A stretch of DNA of 64,000 bases, taken from Tropicimonas_B omnivorans (GTDB taxonomy: Bacteria; Pseudomonadota; Alphaproteobacteria; Rhodobacterales; Rhodobacteraceae). The translations under genes were made by a program, and so were the position numbers. Under the pieces are notes generated by a model, which ran no database searches, had not been told where the DNA came from, and saw only the letters and a program-made list of their open reading frames with translations. Numbering within the stretch: the first letter of the stretch is position 1; the number at the start of each line of letters is the position of its first letter. Of the stretch, positions 33,588 through 42,280 are shown piece by piece. Location: contig NZ_JAVRHL010000002.1 in NCBI RefSeq assembly GCF_031846565.1, positions 434,001 to 498,000 of the forward strand, in the 5' to 3' direction.

Positions 33588-33625
33588 CGAGGCCCCGGAC
33601 TGCGCGCGTGCAGCCCGGGGCCTCG
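33588..33625 (-). terminator. Hairpin after fadB-like gene
   Basis: CGAGGCCCCGG (33588-33598) pairs perfectly with CCGGGGCCTCG (33615-33625), extended by CTGC/GCAG inside across a mismatch. It lies 34 bases beyond the leftward fadB-like stop. No T-tract, so it may be a Rho-assisted terminator or simply a barrier between converging transcripts. Confidence 0.55.
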
Positions 33626-33658
33626 GTGTCATGTGGGTCTGGCGGTGGACGCCGGTCC

Positions 33659-35857
33659 TTACGCGGCCTTCACCGATTGGCCATCGCCGTAGCGGCCGTA
33701 GAAGCTCTCCCCCTTGGCGGCCATGTCGCGCAGGAGTTGCGGCGCCTTGAACCGCGTTCCGTGATCCGCTTCCAGAACGTCGCAGATGGCGACCGCGCGG
33801 GTGGCGCCGATGATGTCGAGCCAGGAGAACGGACCGCCCGACCAGGGCGCGAAGCCCCAGCCGAGAATGGCGCCGACGTCACCCTCGCGGATATCCGTGA
33901 GCACCCCTTCCTCGAAGGCCCGGACCGCTTCCAGCACTTGAGCCATCAGGAGCCGGTGCTGGACCTCGCTGACCTCGGGCTGCCCCTCGGAGACCGGGTA
34001 GGCCGCCTCGAGCCCCTCCCAGAGGCCCTTGCGCTTGCCGCTCTCCTCGTAGGCGTAGAAGCCCGAGCCGGACTTGCGACCCATCCGCCCCTGATCCGCC
34101 ATCGCGAAGAGCACCTCGTCGACCGCCGCGTCGGGATAGGCGTCTCCCATTGCCGCGCGGGTGGCCTTGGCGATCTTCACCCCGAGATCGATGGAGATCT
34201 CGTCAACGAGCTGAAGGGGGCCGAGCGGCATCCCGACGAGCTTCGCGCCGTTCTCGATGAGCGGCGGCGCAACGCCCTCCGCCACCATCCGGACCCCCTC
34301 GTTGATGTAGGGAATGATGCAGCGGTTCGCGTAGAAGAAGCGCGCGTCGTTCACCACGATCGGCGTCTTGCGAATCTGCCGCACGAAGTCGAGCGCCTTG
34401 GCGACCGCCCGGTCACCGGTCTTCGCGCCCTTGATGATCTCGACGAGGTTCATCTTCTCGACGGGGGAGAAGAAGTGGATGCCGATATACTGCTCGGGCC
34501 GCTGGCTGACCTCGGCCAGATCGGTGATCGGCAGCGTCGAGGTGTTGGTGGCGAAGATGCAGTCGGGGCCGATCACGGCCTCCACCTTTCTCGTCGCCTC
34601 GGCCTTCACCGACGGATCCTCGAACACAGCTTCGACGATCAGGTCGCAGGCCGCGAGCGCGGCATAGTCGTCCGTCGCCTCGATCCGGCCGAGCATCTGC
34701 TCCTTCTTCTCGGGCGTGGCCTTCTTCCGCTTGATGCCCTCGTCCATGTAGGTCGCGCTGTGGGCCTTGCCCCGCTCGGCGGCCTCGCGGCTCTGATCCA
34801 CCAGCACCACCTCGATGCCGGCTTGCGCGGAGACGAGCGCGATGCCAGCGCCCATCATCCCGGCGCCGAGGATGCCGACCTTCCGGACCGTCTGATCCGG
34901 CGCGTCGGGCCGGTTCGCGCCCTTCTCCAGCGCGCCCTTGTTGATGAAGAGCGACCGGATCATGGCCGAGGAGGACGGGTTCATGAGGATGGAGGTGAAA
35001 TACCGTGCCTCGATCCTGAGCGCCGTGTCGAAGGGCACGAGAGCGCCTTCGTAGACCGACGACAGGAGCGCCTTCGCGGCGGGGAAGACGCCCTTGGTCT
35101 TTCCGTTCACCATGGCGGACGCGCCGACGAAGGTCATGAACCCGGCCGGGTGATAGGGGGCGCCGCCGGGCATCTTGTAGCCCTTTTCGTCCCACGGCTT
35201 GACGATGTCCTTGTCGGATGCGGAGAGCACCCAGTCCTTCGCGGCCGCGACGGGATCGGCCACGACCTCGTCGATCAGTCCGGCGCTCTTCGCCTTGGAC
35301 GGCTCGGACAGCTTGCCCTCGAGCAGGAACGGGGAGGCCGCCATCGCCCCCAGCTTCCGGGCGAGGCGCGTGGTGCCGCCGGCGCCGGGGAAGATGCCGA
35401 TCATGATCTCGGGCAGGCCGATCTTCGCCTTGGGATTGTCGGCGGCGAAGATGCGGTGACAGGCCAGCGGGATCTCCAGCCCGATGCCGAGCGCGCTGCC
35501 CGGAAGGGCGGCGGCAATCGGCTTGCCGCCCTTGTTCTTGTCGTCCATCCCGGCGCGCTCGATCTTACGCAGGGCGCCATGCATCTGCATGATCCCGTCG
35601 AAGAGCCCCTTCGCAGGGTTGGCGCCCGCATCGTCGCGCAGCTTGGCAAGGACATTGAGGTCCATGCCGGCGGCGAAGTCAGGCTTGCCGGAGGTGATGA
35701 CGATGCCCTTGACCGCATCGTCGCCGAGCGCGTCCTCCACCAGTCCGTCCAGGGTCTTGAGCGCGTCGAAGGACAGGACGTTCATCGACTTGTTCGGAAC
35801 GTCCCAGGTGATCACGGCGACGCCGTCGGCGCCCTTGTCCATCGTGAAATCGGTCAT
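33659..35857 (-). CDS. fadB: Multifunctional fatty-acid oxidation protein, alpha subunit (FadB/FadJ-like)
   Basis: 732 residues from ATG 35857, preceded by GGGGAG. The N-terminal enoyl-CoA hydratase domain has both Glu positions (GLEIPLACH, LPEIMIGIFPGAGG). The middle holds the 3-hydroxyacyl-CoA dehydrogenase NAD site (GILGAGMMGAGIALVSA) and HFFSPVEKMNLVEII, with a C-terminal dehydrogenase domain after that. It hydrates and oxidises acyl-CoA in beta-oxidation. It follows the thiolase gene by 14 bases. The frame is open further upstream, but that stretch only mirrors the thiolase gene. Confidence 0.94.
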   Translation of the reverse strand: MTDFTMDKGADGVAVITWDVPNKSMNVLSFDALKTLDGLVEDALGDDAVKGIVITSGKPDFAAGMDLNVLAKLRDDAGANPAKGLFDGIMQMHGALRKIERAGMDDKNKGGKPIAAALPGSALGIGLEIPLACHRIFAADNPKAKIGLPEIMIGIFPGAGGTTRLARKLGAMAASPFLLEGKLSEPSKAKSAGLIDEVVADPVAAAKDWVLSASDKDIVKPWDEKGYKMPGGAPYHPAGFMTFVGASAMVNGKTKGVFPAAKALLSSVYEGALVPFDTALRIEARYFTSILMNPSSSAMIRSLFINKGALEKGANRPDAPDQTVRKVGILGAGMMGAGIALVSAQAGIEVVLVDQSREAAERGKAHSATYMDEGIKRKKATPEKKEQMLGRIEATDDYAALAACDLIVEAVFEDPSVKAEATRKVEAVIGPDCIFATNTSTLPITDLAEVSQRPEQYIGIHFFSPVEKMNLVEIIKGAKTGDRAVAKALDFVRQIRKTPIVVNDARFFYANRCIIPYINEGVRMVAEGVAPPLIENGAKLVGMPLGPLQLVDEISIDLGVKIAKATRAAMGDAYPDAAVDEVLFAMADQGRMGRKSGSGFYAYEESGKRKGLWEGLEAAYPVSEGQPEVSEVQHRLLMAQVLEAVRAFEEGVLTDIREGDVGAILGWGFAPWSGGPFSWLDIIGATRAVAICDVLEADHGTRFKAPQLLRDMAAKGESFYGRYGDGQSVKAA

Positions 35858-35871
35858 GTCGCGGTCTCCCC

Positions 35872-37083
35872 TCACACGCGTTCGATGATGGTCGCGGCGC
35901 CCATGCCGGAGGCGACGCAGAGTGTCGCGAGGCCGAGCTCCTTGTCCGACCGTTCCAGCTCGTCGAGCAGGGTGCCGATGATGATCGCGCCGGTGGCGCC
36001 GAGCGGGTGGCCCATGGCGATGGCCCCGCCGTTGACGTTGACGCGCCCGGGATCGACGTCGAAGGCCTGCATGAAGCGCAGGGCCACGGCGGAGAACGCC
36101 TCGTTCACCTCGAAGAGATCGATGTCCGAGATCTTCATGCCGTGATCCTCGAGGATCTTGTGCGTGACCGGGACCGGCCCCGTCAGCATGATCGTGGGAT
36201 CGGTCCCGATCTTCGCCGTGGCGCGGATCCGTGCGCGCGGCTTCAGCCCGTGTGCCTCGCCGAACGCCTTGGAGCCGACGAGCACCGCCGCCGCGCCGTC
36301 GACGATCCCCGAGGAGTTGCCGGCGTGGTGCACGTGGTTGATCCGCTCGAGATGCGGGTACTTCATCATCGCGACCTTGTCGAAGCCCGGCATCACCTCG
36401 CCCATCTGCTGGAAGGACGCGTTCAGGGCGCCGAGTTTCTGCATGTCCGTATCGGGGCGCATGTACTCGTCCCGGTCGAGGATCGGCAGGCCGTTCGTGT
36501 CCCTGATGGTGATGACGGACTTGTCGAAGCGGCCCGCATCCCAGGCCGCCGCGGCGCGGTTCTGGCTCTCCACGGCAAAGGCGTCGCACTGTTCCCGGCT
36601 GAAGCCGTATTCGGTGGCGATGATGTCGGCGGCGATGCCCTGGGGCACGAAGTAGCTGTCCATCGCGACCGAAGGGTCCACCGCGATCGCGGCGCCGTCG
36701 GAGCCCATCGCCACGCGGGACATCATCTCGACCCCGCCGGCGACATAGGCCTCGCCCGCGCCGGCGCGGACCTGGTTGGCGGCGAGGTTCACCGCTTCCA
36801 TGCCGCTCGCGCAGAAGCGGTTGATGGAAAGACCCGGAACGCGCTCGTCGAAGTCGGAGGCGAGGACAGCCGTGCGCGCAAGGCATCCGCCCTGCTCCAT
36901 GACCTGCGTGGCGTTGCCCCAGATCACGTCCTCGACGCCGCGGGTCTCGAGATCGCTGCGCTCCTTGATGGCGTTCAGGACCTGCCTCGAGAGGGACACG
37001 GCGGTCACCTCGTGCAGCGAGCCGTCCTTGCGGCCGCGCCCCCGCGGGCTGCGTACGGCGTCGTAGATATAGGCGTCTGTCAT
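35872..37083 (-). CDS. fadA: Acetyl-CoA C-acyltransferase (thiolase, FadA-like)
   Basis: 403 residues from ATG 37083, with a GGAGG site 6 bases upstream. The acyl-accepting Cys91 (NRFCASGMEAV), the GHPLGATGA His and the C-terminal Cys (LCVASGMGA) of thiolases are present, as is NEAFSAVALRF. It cleaves 3-ketoacyl-CoA with CoA as the beta subunit of the FadAB complex. It lies between GST and fadB on one operon. Confidence 0.94.
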   Translation of the reverse strand: MTDAYIYDAVRSPRGRGRKDGSLHEVTAVSLSRQVLNAIKERSDLETRGVEDVIWGNATQVMEQGGCLARTAVLASDFDERVPGLSINRFCASGMEAVNLAANQVRAGAGEAYVAGGVEMMSRVAMGSDGAAIAVDPSVAMDSYFVPQGIAADIIATEYGFSREQCDAFAVESQNRAAAAWDAGRFDKSVITIRDTNGLPILDRDEYMRPDTDMQKLGALNASFQQMGEVMPGFDKVAMMKYPHLERINHVHHAGNSSGIVDGAAAVLVGSKAFGEAHGLKPRARIRATAKIGTDPTIMLTGPVPVTHKILEDHGMKISDIDLFEVNEAFSAVALRFMQAFDVDPGRVNVNGGAIAMGHPLGATGAIIIGTLLDELERSDKELGLATLCVASGMGAATIIERV

Positions 37084-37103
37084 CAAATCCTCCCGAAGAT
37101 GCG

Positions 37104-37730
37104 TCAGGCCCGGTCCGAAGGGTGTCCGGGCATCATGTCATAAGGGTGTGTCCAGCCGGGCAGGGCGGCGATCCGCGCCAGCCAGGCGGCGATGGCGGGA
37201 AAGCGGTCCGCCTCGTAGCCGAAGGGTTCGGGGTAGTAGAGGTAGCCGCAGGCGGCGGTGTCGGCGATCGTGGGCGCATCGCCCGCGATCCAGTCCCGCC
37301 CATGGAGGTGCCGATCGAGCACCTTGAGCGACGACGCGACGCGCCCCGAAAGCCACTCGATCGCGCCGGCGGGGCGTTTCTCCTCCGGCAGGAAATTCGT
37401 CATGAAGCGCAAAGCGCCCTGCTGGCCGCTGCCCTTCTGCGCGTCCCAGAAGAGCCAGCGCAGGATCTCGGCCCGGTCCCCGTCGAGGAGCTTGCCGGTC
37501 CGCTCGGCCGCGTGAAGCTGGATCACGCTGGACTGCGTGAGAACCAGATCCCCGTCCACCATCACCGGCACCTCGCCCATCTCGTTGAGCGCGAGGAACT
37601 CCGGATCCTTCGATCCGCCGCCGAAGAAATCGACCCAGACCGGTTCCCAGTCTAGACCGCACAGGGTGAGCGTCAGGGCCGCCTTGTAGGCATTCCCGCT
37701 CTCACCGAAGCAATGAAGCTGGATCGTCAC
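37104..37730 (-). CDS. Glutathione S-transferase family protein
   Basis: 208 residues from GTG 37730, which has a GAGGAG site 9 bases upstream. A thioredoxin-like N-terminal domain (TIQLHCFGESGNAYKAALTL) contains the ESGNAYK start of the GSH site and a Q-S stretch (VLTQSSVIQLH). The C-terminal helical domain contains IAGDAPTIADTAACGYLYYP, the GST N-capping box region. It probably conjugates or reduces a small electrophile. It is 20 bases upstream of the thiolase gene, so likely linked to beta-oxidation. Confidence 0.87.
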   Translation of the reverse strand: MTIQLHCFGESGNAYKAALTLTLCGLDWEPVWVDFFGGGSKDPEFLALNEMGEVPVMVDGDLVLTQSSVIQLHAAERTGKLLDGDRAEILRWLFWDAQKGSGQQGALRFMTNFLPEEKRPAGAIEWLSGRVASSLKVLDRHLHGRDWIAGDAPTIADTAACGYLYYPEPFGYEADRFPAIAAWLARIAALPGWTHPYDMMPGHPSDRA

Positions 37731-37892
37731 CGGGCTGTCTCCTCTGCTACCGGTCCGCGCCTGAGAAAAGCGCACGGGCGGCAAATGTCATCCCCGACCC
37801 CGCCGTGACGTTGCGACGAAGCCCGCCTCCCGCAAACGGCGCCGGTCGCCCCCCGTTTATCCCGTTTGCCGACTGCCCGCGTCAGACACGCG

Positions 37893-38105
37893 TCACCGCT
37901 TGCGCGCATCGAGCGTCGAATTGAAGGTCCGCAACCGATGCAGGAACTTCTCCTCGTCTAGGATGCCGTCGAAATGCTCGAACACGAACGACAGGGCCTC
38001 CCCCTCGTCGAGCCCGGCATCGCGGGAGAACTTCTTGAGCCGGCGATAGGCATCCTCCGTCATGGCGACGGGCAGGCGACGGGTCAGGCGGAAGCGTTTG
38101 GGCAT
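37893..38105 (-). CDS. Small protein, possible ribbon-helix-helix type
   Basis: About 70 residues from ATG 38105 (MPKRFRLTRRLPVAMTEDAYRRLKKF). It is basic, with a short strand and two predicted helices, and resembles ribbon-helix-helix DNA-binding proteins, but no convincing match to a named family. An ATG at 38120 is also possible. It lies between the acyl-CoA dehydrogenase and GST genes on the same strand and has no obvious ribosome-binding site. Confidence 0.5.
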   Translation of the reverse strand: MPKRFRLTRRLPVAMTEDAYRRLKKFSRDAGLDEGEALSFVFEHFDGILDEEKFLHRLRTFNSTLDARKR

Positions 38106-38169
38106 GGGGCTCGCGGGCATGGGGCAGGGGAGGGGCCGCTCATCGGCCCTTCCCCCTCGATACTCACCC

Positions 38170-39948
38170 TCAGAAGGCGGCTTCGTCCAGCGTCATCACC
38201 GGATCGGCGCCGCTTTCGATGCGCGCGAGGTGCATCTTCGTCGCCGGGAGTTGGCGCGCCATGTAGTAGCGACCGGTCTCGATCTTGGCCTTCAGGAACT
38301 CGGGATCCCCTTCGCCGTCCGCCAGCATCTTCGTCGCGGCGACGGCCATCCGGGACCACATCAGTCCCAGAGCCGCATGACCGAAGAGATGCATGAAGTC
38401 GTAGCTTCCCGAAAGCGCGGCGTTGGGGTTCTTCGCGCCGTTCTGCATGAAGTACATACCGGCGGCCTGAAGATCCTTGGAAGCGGCTTTCAGCGGATCG
38501 AGATAGCCCGCCTTCAGTGTCTCGTCGCCCTCGTGCTCCTTGATGAAGGACTTCACCATCTCGAAGAACGCCATCACCGTCTTGCCGCCGTTCTGGCCGA
38601 GCTTGCGGCCGACGAGGTCGAGGGACTGGATGCCGTTCGTGCCCTCGTAGATCATCGTGATCCGGGCATCGCGAACGAACTGCTCGAGGCCCCACTCGCG
38701 GGTGAAGCCGGAGCCGCCGAGGGTCTGCTGCGCGAGGACCGCCGTCTCGAAGCCCTTGTCCGTGAGGAAGCCCTTGATGACGGGGGTGAGGAGGGACACC
38801 AGAGCCTCCGCCTCGGCATCCCCGGAGCGGTGGGAGCGGTCGATCAGCGACGCGCCCCAGAAGGCCAGCGCCCGCGCGCCCTCGGTGAAGCTCTTCTGGT
38901 GGAGGAGGTTCCGGCGCACATCGGGATGCACGATGATCGGATCGGCCGGCCCGTCCGGGTTTTGCACCCCCGTCACGTCGCGCCCCTGAAGACGGTCCTT
39001 CGCGAAGGCGAGCGCATTCTGGTAGGCGACTTCGCCCTGCGCGTAGCCCTGGAGGCCGACGCCGATCCGGGCTTCGTTCATCATCGTGAACATCGCGCGC
39101 ATGCCCTTGTGCTCCTCGCCGACGAGGTAGCCGATCGCGCCGTCGTAGTGCATCACGCAGGTCGCGTTGCCGTGGATGCCCATCTTCTCCTCGAGGCCGC
39201 CGCAGACCACCTGGTTGCGGTCGCCGAGGGAGCCGTCCTCGTTCACCATGAACTTCGGCACGATGAAGAGGGAGATGCCCTTGGTGCCGTCCGGCCCGCC
39301 GGGGATCTTGGCGAGGACGAGGTGAACGATGTTGTCCGTCAGGTCGTGCTCGCCGGCGGAGATCCAGATCTTCTGACCGGAGATGCGGTAGGTTCCGTCG
39401 TCCTGCGGCTCCGCCTTGGTGCGGATGAGGCCCAGATCCGTGCCGCATTGGGGCTCGGTGAGGTTCATCGTGCCGGACCACGAGCCTTCGATCATCTTCG
39501 GCAGGTAGGTCCGCTTCTGCTGTTCGGAGCCGTGGGCGTGAATCGCTGAAGCGGCACCGTGGCTCAGGCCCTGGTACATGTTGAAGGCCATGTTGGCGGA
39601 GACGAACATTTCGCCGACGGCCGAGCCCAGGAGGTACGGCATGCCCTGGCCGCCGTATTCGGGATCGGAATCGAGGGCGAGCCAGCCGCCCTCCCGCATC
39701 TGGTCGTAGGCGGCCTTGAACCCGGTGGGCGTCCGGACGACGCCATTCTCGAGGGTGCAGCCCTCCCGGTCCCCGACCGGGTTGAGGGGCGCCAGCACTT
39801 CCGAGGAGATCTTGCCCGCCTCTTCGAGAACGGCGGTGGTGAAGTCCCGGTCCATCTCGTCGTAGCCCGGCACGTCCTGCTCATGGGCCCGAAGCACGTC
39901 GTGCAGGACAAACTGGATGTCTTGCACGGGGGCGGTGTAACTCGGCAT
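38170..39948 (-). CDS. Acyl-CoA dehydrogenase, DmdC-like
   Basis: 592 residues, the length of DmdC-type enzymes rather than the shorter ~400-residue dehydrogenases. It has MNLTEPQCGTDLGLIRTKA (FAD/substrate signature), TMIYEGTNGIQSLDLVGRK (active-site Glu loop), and a C-terminal extension with the acyl-CoA_dh_C domain. DmdC oxidises 3-methylmercaptopropionyl-CoA in DMSP demethylation; other long-chain substrates are possible. The ATG has a GGAGG site 7 bases upstream. An intrinsic terminator separates it from the MerR gene before it. Confidence 0.92.
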   Translation of the reverse strand: MPSYTAPVQDIQFVLHDVLRAHEQDVPGYDEMDRDFTTAVLEEAGKISSEVLAPLNPVGDREGCTLENGVVRTPTGFKAAYDQMREGGWLALDSDPEYGGQGMPYLLGSAVGEMFVSANMAFNMYQGLSHGAASAIHAHGSEQQKRTYLPKMIEGSWSGTMNLTEPQCGTDLGLIRTKAEPQDDGTYRISGQKIWISAGEHDLTDNIVHLVLAKIPGGPDGTKGISLFIVPKFMVNEDGSLGDRNQVVCGGLEEKMGIHGNATCVMHYDGAIGYLVGEEHKGMRAMFTMMNEARIGVGLQGYAQGEVAYQNALAFAKDRLQGRDVTGVQNPDGPADPIIVHPDVRRNLLHQKSFTEGARALAFWGASLIDRSHRSGDAEAEALVSLLTPVIKGFLTDKGFETAVLAQQTLGGSGFTREWGLEQFVRDARITMIYEGTNGIQSLDLVGRKLGQNGGKTVMAFFEMVKSFIKEHEGDETLKAGYLDPLKAASKDLQAAGMYFMQNGAKNPNAALSGSYDFMHLFGHAALGLMWSRMAVAATKMLADGEGDPEFLKAKIETGRYYMARQLPATKMHLARIESGADPVMTLDEAAF

Positions 39949-39982
39949 GTCTGATCCTCCCGACTAGGTTGGACCCATAATA

Positions 39983-40013
39983 GAAAACGGCGCGCGGGAA
40001 TGTCCCGCGCGCC
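39983..40013 (-). terminator. Intrinsic terminator of leftward MerR gene
   Basis: Read on the minus strand, TCCCGCGCGCC's partner arms (39989-39999 and 40003-40013) form an 11-base perfect stem with a 3-base loop, followed by GTTTTCT. It lies 26 bases after the MerR stop. Confidence 0.85.
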
Positions 40014-40039
40014 GTTCCGTCACTTCGAGTGCAAATCGT

Positions 40040-40438
40040 CTACTCGGCGGCCTGCTTGGCCTGCAGGGAGGACAGCACGCTCTCCCCCCATTCCATGTGG
40101 CCCTTGAGCTCGGAAATCGCCTCGTTCAGCTCGTCCCGCCGGCGTTCCATGTCGGCGAGGTGAACCTTGGCGGCCTCGTAGGTCGCGCTGATCTGCGTGA
40201 CCTGCTGATCGCCGAGATCATAGAGATCGAGCAGCTGGCGGATCTCCTCGAGGGAGAAGCCGAAGCGCTTGCCGCGCAGGATCAGCTTGAGACGTGCGCG
40301 GTCCCGGCGGGTGAACAACCGTCGCGTGCCTTCCCGGATCGGGAAGAGCAGCTCCTTGGATTCGTAGAATCGAAGGGTGCGCGGCGTCACGTCGAAGGAG
40401 TCGCACATCTCGCGGATGGTGAGAGTGTCGGTGGTCAT
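40040..40438 (-). CDS. MerR-family regulator (LiuR-like)
   Basis: 132 residues: a MerR winged-helix domain (TIREMCDSFDVTPRTLRFYESKELLFP, about 6-75) and a C-terminal dimerisation helix ending in QAKQAAE. The helix lacks the Cys residues of metal-sensing MerR proteins, as in LiuR-type regulators of acyl-CoA and branched-chain catabolism. Its position upstream of an acyl-CoA dehydrogenase and downstream of a palindromic site supports that. Its inducer is unknown. Confidence 0.88.
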   Translation of the reverse strand: MTTDTLTIREMCDSFDVTPRTLRFYESKELLFPIREGTRRLFTRRDRARLKLILRGKRFGFSLEEIRQLLDLYDLGDQQVTQISATYEAAKVHLADMERRRDELNEAISELKGHMEWGESVLSSLQAKQAAE

Positions 40439-40521
40439 TTTTCGTTGGCCTCCCAGTCAGGAGATTGCTTCTTTGTGGGAGCGCAGATGTTTCGATTTCG
40501 CTCAAGTCACAAGCCCGCATG

Positions 40522-40542
40522 ACGTTAGCGTAACCGTAACGT
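40522..40542. promoter_or_regulatory. Probable MerR (LiuR-type) operator
   Basis: ACGTTAGCG-TAA-CCGTAACGT is an imperfect inverted repeat (7 of 9 arm bases pair) about 85-105 bases upstream of the MerR start. Its ACGTTA/TAACGT half-sites look like those bound by LiuR-type MerR regulators, so autoregulation is likely. Confidence 0.45.
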
Positions 40543-40599
40543 GACGTCATGAACGGGCTCGGGAAATATCAATGCGCCAGAAGCAGTTGATGCGCAATT

Positions 40600-40615
40600 T
40601 TGACCGGTCGGTCAA
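40600..40615. promoter_or_regulatory. TetR-type operator-like palindrome
   Basis: TTGACCG-GT-CGGTCAA has perfect 7-base arms and a 2-base centre. Such GACCG...CGGTC palindromes are typical of TetR-family operators, but no TetR gene is nearby. Confidence 0.45.
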
Positions 40616-40793
40616 TGCGTTTGCGATGCTATGCCGAACTTTGATGGGGCTATAAATCAAAGGAATGCCATCGGGCCGGGATGATCCCTTCGGGCGCGTC
40701 GTCGGGCTTGTCGGCGGGCATGTCGTGGGGGCCGTCTCGGGGCCTTGTCGGGCGCTGCTCACGGGCGGTCATGGTCCGCCCGCCGATGCAGTG

Positions 40794-41183
40794 TCAGTCC
40801 TGCTCGCGGTCGCACTCTTCGAGCGAGCGGGAGGTGTCGGCGCGCAGGCCCTCGAGTTCGGCGATGGTCTGCGCGAGCTCCTCCTGCCGCTTGCGCAGGT
40901 CGGCGAGCTGGCTGTCCGCCATGACGACCCAGGCTTCCATCTGTGCACGGGTGCCCTGCTGATCGTAGATCTCCAGCCATTGCCGGATCTCCTCGAGGGA
41001 GAACCCGAACCGGCGACCCCGCATGATCAGCGTCATCCGCGCGACCTCGCGCGCGCTGTAGAACCGGGACCGGCCCTCGCGTTCGGGGGAGAGCAGTTCG
41101 ATGTACTCGTAATAGCGCAGCGTGCGGGGCGTCACGCCGAAGCGCTCGCACATTTCCTTGAAGCTGATACGAATTTCTATCAT
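40794..41183 (-). CDS. MerR-family regulator, second copy
   Basis: 129 residues from ATG 41183 (MIEIRISFKEMCERFGVTPR). It shows the same MerR winged-helix domain (FGVTPRTLRYYEYIELLSPE) and a coiled C terminus as the neighbouring copy, about 50 percent identical by eye over the DNA-binding half. It has no Cys suitable for metal sensing. The two are probably paralogues of the LiuR/PsrA-type. It is divergent from the thioesterase genes. Confidence 0.86.
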   Translation of the reverse strand: MIEIRISFKEMCERFGVTPRTLRYYEYIELLSPEREGRSRFYSAREVARMTLIMRGRRFGFSLEEIRQWLEIYDQQGTRAQMEAWVVMADSQLADLRKRQEELAQTIAELEGLRADTSRSLEECDREQD

Positions 41184-41312
41184 CCCATCCGCGCGTTGTG
41201 GCTTGGCCCCCCGGATAATCGCGCCCGTGCTTCCGCTTTGCAACCCGGGCCTGCCTTGTACGTCGTGCCCCGCGAGCCGATAGTCCACCGGTCCAAAAGA
41301 GCAGGTTCCGCC

Positions 41313-41771
41313 ATGAGCGATGCACAGGTGCAGACAGAGTTAGCCCGGCAGTTCATCGAGGCGATCCCCTTCGCCCGCGCAGTCGGCATGACGATCGAGA
41401 GCGTCGGCGGCGGACATGCGGTGATCACGATGCCCTTCGATGCGCGCCTCGTGGGCGATCCGCGGCGGGGCGTTCTCCATGGCGGCGTGATCAGCGCGCT
41501 GATGGACACCTGCGGCGGTGCCGCGGTGATGAGCCATCCCGTCGGCCCCTCCGCTGCAGCCACGCTCGATCTCAGGATCGACTACATGCGCGCCGCGAAG
41601 GCCGGTGCGCCGATCCGGGCGGAGGCGGAGTGCTACCACGTCACCCGCTCGGTCGCCTTCATCCGGGCGACCGCGACGGACGGAGAGGACGGGCCGCCCG
41701 TCGCCGCCGCCACCGGGGCCTTCACCATGACCGTCGGCCCCTCGGCGGCGAGCGGGGAGGGCGCGGCATGA
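41313..41771 (+). CDS. PaaI-like hotdog thioesterase 1
   Basis: 152 residues from ATG 41313 (MSDAQVQTELARQFIEAIPF). The hotdog domain contains GVLHGGVISALMDTCGG, which holds the HGG motif of PaaI/thioesterase proteins, and LDLRIDYMRAAKAG. It should hydrolyse acyl-CoA thioesters. The stop overlaps the next gene by 4 bases (ATGA). It is transcribed away from the second MerR gene, a likely regulator. Confidence 0.9.
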   Translation: MSDAQVQTELARQFIEAIPFARAVGMTIESVGGGHAVITMPFDARLVGDPRRGVLHGGVISALMDTCGGAAVMSHPVGPSAAATLDLRIDYMRAAKAGAPIRAEAECYHVTRSVAFIRATATDGEDGPPVAAATGAFTMTVGPSAASGEGAA

Positions 41772-42280
41772 GCCCCCGCACGTCTCCCGAGCCCGTCGAT
41801 GCCCTGAAGGAGCGGCGCGATGGCCACCTCTCCCGTCTCGTCGGCTCGATGCCCTACGCCGCCTTTCTCGGCATCGAATTCGATCGCCGCGGGGACGAGC
41901 TGACCGCCGTTCTTCCCTTCAAGGACATGCTCATCGGCGATCCGATGGTCCCGGCGCTGCATGGCGGCGTGACGGCCTCGTTTCTCGAAACCGCGGCCAT
42001 CGTGGAGCTGAGCTGGTCCATCCTCTGGCCCGAGATGGAGAGCGGGTCGGGCGGCGATGTCGGGCCGCGCCTGCCCAAGACCATCGACTTCACCATCGAC
42101 TACCTGCGCTCCGGCCTGCCGCGCGACGCCTATGCAAGGGCGCGGGTGGTGCGCTCGGGGCGGCGCTTTGCATCCGTCCATGTCGAGGCGTGGCAGGACA
42201 ACCGGGCTCGCCTCTTCGCGCAGGCCACGGGGCACTTCCTGATGCCGGCGGGCCCACGGGACGATCGCGGTGGTGTCTGA
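41768..42280 (+). CDS. PaaI-like hotdog thioesterase 2
   Basis: 170 residues from ATG 41768. The hotdog motif is degenerate relative to the first copy: PALHGGVTASFLETAAIVEL keeps HGG, and DFTIDYLRSGLPRDAYARA matches the second strand. Tandem hotdog genes often make hetero-oligomers. Coupled to thioesterase 1 by an ATGA overlap, and its end overlaps the MATE start by 11 bases. Confidence 0.88.
   Translation: MSPRTSPEPVDALKERRDGHLSRLVGSMPYAAFLGIEFDRRGDELTAVLPFKDMLIGDPMVPALHGGVTASFLETAAIVELSWSILWPEMESGSGGDVGPRLPKTIDFTIDYLRSGLPRDAYARARVVRSGRRFASVHVEAWQDNRARLFAQATGHFLMPAGPRDDRGGV

Larger units (their letters stand above)
40439..40793. other. 355-base intergenic region upstream of the first MerR gene
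   Basis: No convincing gene on either strand; the long frames that cross it do not match any protein. It holds the inverted repeats at 40522-40542 and 40600-40615, and an AT-richer patch at about 40560-40660 against the high-GC surroundings, so it is a regulatory region. Confidence 0.6.

Noticed and set aside
33659..36886. A 1075-codon frame for the FadB-like protein
   Set aside because: The part upstream of 35857 is low-complexity sequence antiparallel or out of frame with the thiolase gene, while ATG 35857 has a GGGGAG site and the family N terminus.
40547..40762. Possible small gene in the 355-base gap before the MerR gene
   Set aside because: No ribosome-binding site, no family match, and it spans two operator-like palindromes.
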